Origin: Rhodospirillaceae bacterium
GTDB taxonomy: Bacteria > Pseudomonadota > Alphaproteobacteria > GCA-2731375
NCBI GenBank assembly: GCA_018701215.1
Contig: JABIWH010000042.1
Span: 14,069-78,068, forward strand
Reading direction: 5' to 3'
DNA: 64,000 bases
Made by a program: the position numbers and the translations under genes. The number at the start of each line of letters is the position of its first letter. The first letter of the stretch is position 1. Positions 60,384-64,000 of this stretch are shown piece after piece. The notes beneath the pieces are model-generated. The model was not told the DNA's origin. It worked only from the letters and a program-made list of their open reading frames with translations, and ran no database searches.

Positions 60384-61271
60384 CTATTTTTTGATGGTGC
60401 CGAAGGTGACACCGCGCAGCAGATGGTTCTGCAACAGGTAGGTCACCGCGAACACGGGGATCAGAAACAATGTGATGATGGCCGCCAACAGGCCCCAATC
60501 CACACCCAGCTCACCCCCGATGGTACGCGCCATGGCGACCGGTACGGTGCGTGTCTCGGTCCCCGTCAGCAGCAACGCGAACAGAAACTCGTTCCAGGTC
60601 AAAATCAGCGCGAACACCGCCGTTGCGGCCAGGCCGGCCTTTAGCTGCGGCAGACAGATACGAAAGAAAACACCCCGGTCCGAGCTGCCATCCAAGCGGG
60701 CCGCATCCTCCACATCGATGCTGAGTTCGTCGAAGAAACTCTTCATCATCCAGATCGAAAAGGGCAGGTTGAAGGCGGCATAAAGCAGAATGACGCCGAT
60801 ATAGCTGCCCGATAAACCAGTCAGACGGAACATCAGAAAGATCGGAATGATGACAATGATCGGGGGCAGCATGCGGGTGGTCAGGATCACGAACAAATAG
60901 GTATCGTTGCCCTTTAGGGGATAGCGCGAGAAGCCATAAGCGGCCAAGGTGCCGATTACCAAAGCCAGCAGCACGCCGGAGGCCGCGACGAAAACGGAAT
61001 TGAAAAAATACAGCCCCATGCCGGTGGAGACCGCCTCCTGCCCCGTTTGCGAAAGCCGGAGGAAGACCGAGACAAAATTCTCGAACGTCGGTGTGAAGAG
61101 GAACACCGGCGGCGTGGCCAGGGCGTCCGCCCGGGTCTTGAACGCCGTCATGATGATCCACAATACAGGAAAGAAATAGATCAACCCGATGCTGCCGGCG
61201 AACAGGGTCCACCCCCAACCCGCTTCGCGCAACCCACGTTCTTTCCGGCTCTTGAAGATGGCAGCGAACAT
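60384..61271 (-). CDS. CUT1-type sugar/polyol ABC permease (MalG/UgpE-like)
   Basis: The 295-residue permease has six helices and the coupling-loop EAA motif EELSIDVEDAARLDGSSDRGVFFRICLPQLKAGLA-like region (DELSIDVEDAARLDGS, FFRICLPQLKAGLA). It matches MalG/UgpE-type carbohydrate permeases. It starts two bases after the first permease. The next gene on the strand is the degenerate ATPase. Confidence 0.88.
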   Translation of the reverse strand: MFAAIFKSRKERGLREAGWGWTLFAGSIGLIYFFPVLWIIMTAFKTRADALATPPVFLFTPTFENFVSVFLRLSQTGQEAVSTGMGLYFFNSVFVAASGVLLALVIGTLAAYGFSRYPLKGNDTYLFVILTTRMLPPIIVIIPIFLMFRLTGLSGSYIGVILLYAAFNLPFSIWMMKSFFDELSIDVEDAARLDGSSDRGVFFRICLPQLKAGLAATAVFALILTWNEFLFALLLTGTETRTVPVAMARTIGGELGVDWGLLAAIITLFLIPVFAVTYLLQNHLLRGVTFGTIKK

Positions 61272-61273
61272 GA

Positions 61274-62272
61274 TCAGACCTCCTCGTTACGCCGGTTGAC
61301 GAAATAGAGATAAAGATTGGTCAGCACGATCACCACGAACAGCAGGATATAACTCAGTGCCGAGGACTGGCTGGTCTTGAAGAATTGAAAGGCGATCTTA
61401 TAGACATAGACCGCGATGGTTTCCGTGGAGGTGCCGGGACCGCCGGCGGTGATGAGATAGACCACATCAAAGATCTTGAAGGTCTCGATGGTGCGGAACA
61501 AAAGTGCCAGCAGCAAAAGGCCTTTCACATACGGAAAGGTCACGGTCTTGAAACGCCGCCACCACGAAGCCCGGTCCACCGCCGCCGCTTCGTAAAGATA
61601 GTCCGGTACGCTGACCAGACCGGCCAGCACCAGCAGCATCACAAAGGGCGACCACATCCAGGCGTCCGCGACGACGATGGCCCAGATGGCGCCCCATTTG
61701 GTGGCTAGCAGGGTCAACGGCTCGCCAAAGAAATAGGCATAGCCCTGGCTCAAGATGCCGAAGGTAGGCTCGTAAAATAATTTAAAGAATACGCCGACCG
61801 CGACAAATGACAGCATCATCGGTGTCAGAACCAGCATCAGCAGTTCGCGCCGGAACGGAAATTTTTTCTCGAACAACAAGGCCATGGAAAAGCCGATGAC
61901 CATTTGCAACAACACGCTTAAGGATACGATCAAGGCCGTTGTCTGCAGGCGCTCCCAGACCACGGGGTCGGAGAGGACTTTTTCGTAATAATAGAATCCG
62001 GCAAACCGGGGCGGCCGCATGGATGAAGCCTTGTAGTGGAAAAAGCTCAACCCGAAAGACCACATCAAGGGAAAGATGTTCATCAAAAACAGCATGATCA
62101 GGGCCGGGGCCACCAGCATGGCGCCACGGCGTTCCGGGCTGAACATCCAATGCCAGAAATCACGCATGCTTTTTCCTCGGATGGGAGTGCTGTTTTCCAG
62201 CTGCTTGTCTTCGTGTCGGGTCGGGGAGAGGCCGGCGGACTCACCGTCGAGAGGTATAATCGGTTTGTTCAT
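61274..62272 (-). CDS. CUT1-type sugar/polyol ABC permease (MalF/UgpA-like)
   Basis: The 332-residue permease has a polar N-terminal tail of about 40 residues, about six helices and the EAA loop YLYEAAAVDRASWWRRFKTV with TFPYVKGLLLLALLFR. It pairs with the MalG-like permease to form the channel. The binding-protein gene ends 34 bases before this start. The ligand is unknown. Confidence 0.88.
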   Translation of the reverse strand: MNKPIIPLDGESAGLSPTRHEDKQLENSTPIRGKSMRDFWHWMFSPERRGAMLVAPALIMLFLMNIFPLMWSFGLSFFHYKASSMRPPRFAGFYYYEKVLSDPVVWERLQTTALIVSLSVLLQMVIGFSMALLFEKKFPFRRELLMLVLTPMMLSFVAVGVFFKLFYEPTFGILSQGYAYFFGEPLTLLATKWGAIWAIVVADAWMWSPFVMLLVLAGLVSVPDYLYEAAAVDRASWWRRFKTVTFPYVKGLLLLALLFRTIETFKIFDVVYLITAGGPGTSTETIAVYVYKIAFQFFKTSQSSALSYILLFVVIVLTNLYLYFVNRRNEEV

Positions 62273-62306
62273 CGGTCCTCTCCCGTTCCCTACATCGTTG
62301 GCCGAA

Positions 62307-63737
62307 CTACTGGATACGGCCGGCTTCGGTCAGTAGTTCCTGTTGGAACTGGGCGATCGCATCCATGGCCTGCTTGGCCGTCTTCTGACCGGTGATGGCC
62401 TTGTCGAACTCTTCCTGAGACTGGGTCAGCATCTCGAAGTACTCCGGCACATGCCAGACGTCCTTCTGCGATTCCAACAGCTCAACATGAGCCCGGTTCC
62501 AGGGCCGGATGTCGTTGTAATCCGGACGGGCCATGACGCTCATCAGACCGCTTTCGCCGCCGTTCTTGGCGAAGTCGAGCTGGACCTCTTCCGACATCCA
62601 CCACTTGACGACTTCAAGGGCTTCCTTGACGACCTCTTCCGAGTTCCAGGTGGTGAGCACGAAAGGCTGACCGCCCAGGTTGTCCCAACGGCTGATCTTG
62701 CCGTCCTTGCCGCGCAGACCAGGGGTCAAGGCAAAGGCCGTCTTGTCGGCATACTTCGAGGTCTTGGGATCAAGCGCGGGTGGCGCCAGGCCGGCCCAGT
62801 TGATGATCGCCGCGACCTTGCCCTGCATGAACAGTTCCTGGATCGCGAAGATGCCCATTTGGCCGGTCTTGGCCACGGGCGGCGACCATTTCAGCAGGTC
62901 GATATAGTGCTGAAAGCCCTTCACGGACGCATCGGAGTTGACGACGCCGATGGCTTGCCCCTTGGGTGCGTTGGTCTCGTCCCAGATGTTGCCGCCATGC
63001 TGCCAGATAAAGGCATTGATCTGCATGATGGAGAAATCCGCGACCTTGCCAGCCTGATAGGCGATACCGTAGAAATCGTTCTCGGCAACGCCGTCGCCCA
63101 ACTTGGCACCCTTGTTCCGGCGGAAGAACTCACCCACGCTGGCCCAGGTTTTCCAATCCGTATCTTTCCACTCGGCGTAAGAGCATGGCAGCGTACGGCT
63201 GTATTTGGCCTTGAACGCGGCGCGCTCGCCCTCGTGGCAGAACAAATCGTTGCGGAACCAGGTCATCTTGGTGTCCGGGAACTGCGGGAAGCCATAATAG
63301 TTCTTCGATTTGTGCGGATAGGTCGAATAGGCCGCGACCATCGCCGGATGGGTATCCTTCATGATGGCCTGAAGCTCTGGGTCGGCATCAATATACTTGT
63401 TCAGCTTCAGGAAGTGGCCGCCCTCGATGAAGGTGCCCAGCCATTGGCTGTCGGAGACCACCATCTGATACTTCTTCTCGCCCGAGGTGAGCGAAGCCGC
63501 CACACGGTCATAAAAGCTCGGCCACGGAATGAAATCGAACACCAACTTCACGTTGTTGCCGGATTTGGCCTTGTAGGTCCTATTGAACTTGTCCTGCAAA
63601 AAGCGCGTCGGACCCCAGTCCGGACCCGCCATGTTCAAGACAATATCCTTGGCCGCGGCATCGGTCGCGGTAGCTGCCAAACCGGTGGCAAAAATGCCGG
63701 CGGTCAGGGCGCCCAAGATTTTTGATTTACTTACCAT
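62307..63737 (-). CDS. Extracellular solute-binding protein, family 1
   Basis: The 476-residue periplasmic protein has a signal peptide (VSKSKILGALTAGIFATGLA, cleavage near DAAA-KD). Family-1 features follow: ITLNMAGPDW-like start (IVLNMAGPDWGPTRFLQ), FIPWPSFYDRVAASLTSGEK, YQMVVSDSQWLG, and late WNSEEVVKEALEVVKWWMSE. It would bind a sugar or polyol for the two permeases. AAGGGGAAG lies before the ATG. The leader holds palindromic repeat D. Confidence 0.9.
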   Translation of the reverse strand: MVSKSKILGALTAGIFATGLAATATDAAAKDIVLNMAGPDWGPTRFLQDKFNRTYKAKSGNNVKLVFDFIPWPSFYDRVAASLTSGEKKYQMVVSDSQWLGTFIEGGHFLKLNKYIDADPELQAIMKDTHPAMVAAYSTYPHKSKNYYGFPQFPDTKMTWFRNDLFCHEGERAAFKAKYSRTLPCSYAEWKDTDWKTWASVGEFFRRNKGAKLGDGVAENDFYGIAYQAGKVADFSIMQINAFIWQHGGNIWDETNAPKGQAIGVVNSDASVKGFQHYIDLLKWSPPVAKTGQMGIFAIQELFMQGKVAAIINWAGLAPPALDPKTSKYADKTAFALTPGLRGKDGKISRWDNLGGQPFVLTTWNSEEVVKEALEVVKWWMSEEVQLDFAKNGGESGLMSVMARPDYNDIRPWNRAHVELLESQKDVWHVPEYFEMLTQSQEEFDKAITGQKTAKQAMDAIAQFQQELLTEAGRIQ

Positions 63738-63777
63738 CGAAATCTTCCCCTTGTTGTTGAAGATCGGGCGCCGCCGC

Positions 63778-63838
63778 TGGAGCAGTTTTCAATTGCTCCT
63801 CCCTTAGGGCTCTGAGCACATTTTCGAGATGTACTCGG
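63778..63838 (-). repeat. Composite palindromic repeat, copy D (short form)
   Basis: Same orientation as copy C but lacks the middle hairpin. Read on the minus strand: a degenerate hairpin GAGTACATCT-CGA-AAATGTGCTC, AGAGCCCTAAGGGAG, GAGCAATTG, then AAAACTGCTCC. It lies between the second ATPase stop and the binding-protein start. Shortening suggests decay or internal deletion. Confidence 0.65.
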
Positions 63839-63860
63839 GCGGTCCCTGTTGCTGACCGGC

Positions 63861-64000
63861 TCATGAAATCGCGGTGCCGGTTTCCCGCGCGAACACGAAA
63901 GTGTTCTCGACGCGTAACGTGACCCCTACATCGTCACCGACGCTGTAGCGGACGGCCTGTTCCTCTGGCAGAACCATCTTCAACGCGGTTTCCCCCGCCA
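63861..64000 (-). CDS. ABC transporter ATP-binding protein, C-terminal fragment (partial)
   Basis: The last 46 residues of a protein that runs off the window end: AGETALKMVLPEEQAVRYSV, then DDVGVTLRVENTFVFARETG and TAIS before the TGA. This is a TOBE-like end, usual for CUT1 ATPases. It would be the first gene of the operon and the partner of the degenerate ATPase 3 kb downstream. The ATPase motifs themselves are outside the window. Confidence 0.7.
   Translation of the reverse strand, partial: AGETALKMVLPEEQAVRYSVGDDVGVTLRVENTFVFARETGTAIS

Noticed and set aside
62343..63725. Long plus-strand frame opposite the solute-binding protein
   Set aside because: The minus-strand frame has a signal peptide, ribosome site and family-1 motifs; the plus frame is a shadow.
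1..64000. tRNA or rRNA genes, CRISPR arrays, insertion sequences
   Set aside because: No T-loop consensus, rRNA core, regularly spaced repeats or transposase was seen in a manual read; a covariance-model search would be needed to exclude a divergent small RNA.

Overview
The window is high-GC alphaproteobacterial chromosome. It most resembles a free-living, aerobic, probably aquatic member of the Rhodospirillales. The evidence is the fused-strand gene order tsaD / hemC-hemD-(mitofilin-like)-hemY, a three-subunit petABC cytochrome bc1 operon, many ABC, tripartite-tricarboxylate and CoA-linked catabolic genes, and GTG and TTG starts. No tRNA, rRNA, CRISPR array, IS element or prophage was seen. 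No gap between genes exceeds 300 bases; the largest (13811-14042, 25326-25566, 30459-30680) hold at most short palindromes.

The most notable region is 6.1-13.8 kb, a compact selenium locus. It has a putative selenium-oxyanion ABC transporter (binding protein, ATPase, fused double permease), a selenophosphate synthetase fused to an FAD/NAD(P) oxidoreductase (SenC/SelD type), a SenB-type glycosyltransferase (selenosugar synthase) and a SenA-type, EgtB-like non-heme iron enzyme. Together they would take up selenium, activate it and build selenoneine from hercynine. The hercynine-forming EgtD methyltransferase is not in the window. senA and senB are divergent with 27 bases between start codons, and senB and senC overlap tail to tail by 17 bases.

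Flanks. 0-3.1 kb: two paralogous CadC-like winged-helix regulators (one cut by the window edge) with conserved leaders, around a small secreted protein. 3.2-5.9 kb: TetR regulator, homocysteine S-methyltransferase-type enzyme, SDR. 14-18.6 kb: acetyl-CoA synthetase, class III CoA-transferase, aldo/keto reductase. 18.7-25.3 kb: tctCBA solute transporter, an enolase-superfamily enzyme, a DUF3604/PHP-like protein and a divergent sugar isomerase, a likely sugar-acid catabolic cluster. 25.6-29.2 kb: IorAB-type molybdenum hydroxylase with its AraC regulator. 29.3-34.8 kb: glyoxalase-fold protein, creatininase family, MATE exporter, small membrane proteins, SMP-30 lactonase, TauD-type dioxygenase. 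34.8-39 kb: mtnP-apt purine/methylthioadenosine salvage and petABC. 39-47.9 kb: trmL, HAD phosphatase, 3-hydroxyisobutyrate-dehydrogenase family, heme genes, tsaD, 2OG oxygenase. 47.9-58.3 kb: TTC38-like TPR protein, a cyclase-hydrolase fusion, flavin monooxygenase, an acyl-CoA dehydrogenase-fold enzyme lacking the usual catalytic glutamates, PAS_5 protein, FAD oxidoreductase plus RidA, a kinase-like P-loop protein, vapBC, amidase. 58.3-64 kb: a CUT1-type sugar/polyol ABC operon with two ATPases, one with a degenerate signature motif.

Four copies of a composite palindromic element (near 10.7, 16.0, 39.6 and 63.8 kb) lie between genes. They abut stop codons or ribosome binding sites and look like a genome-wide dispersed repeat family.
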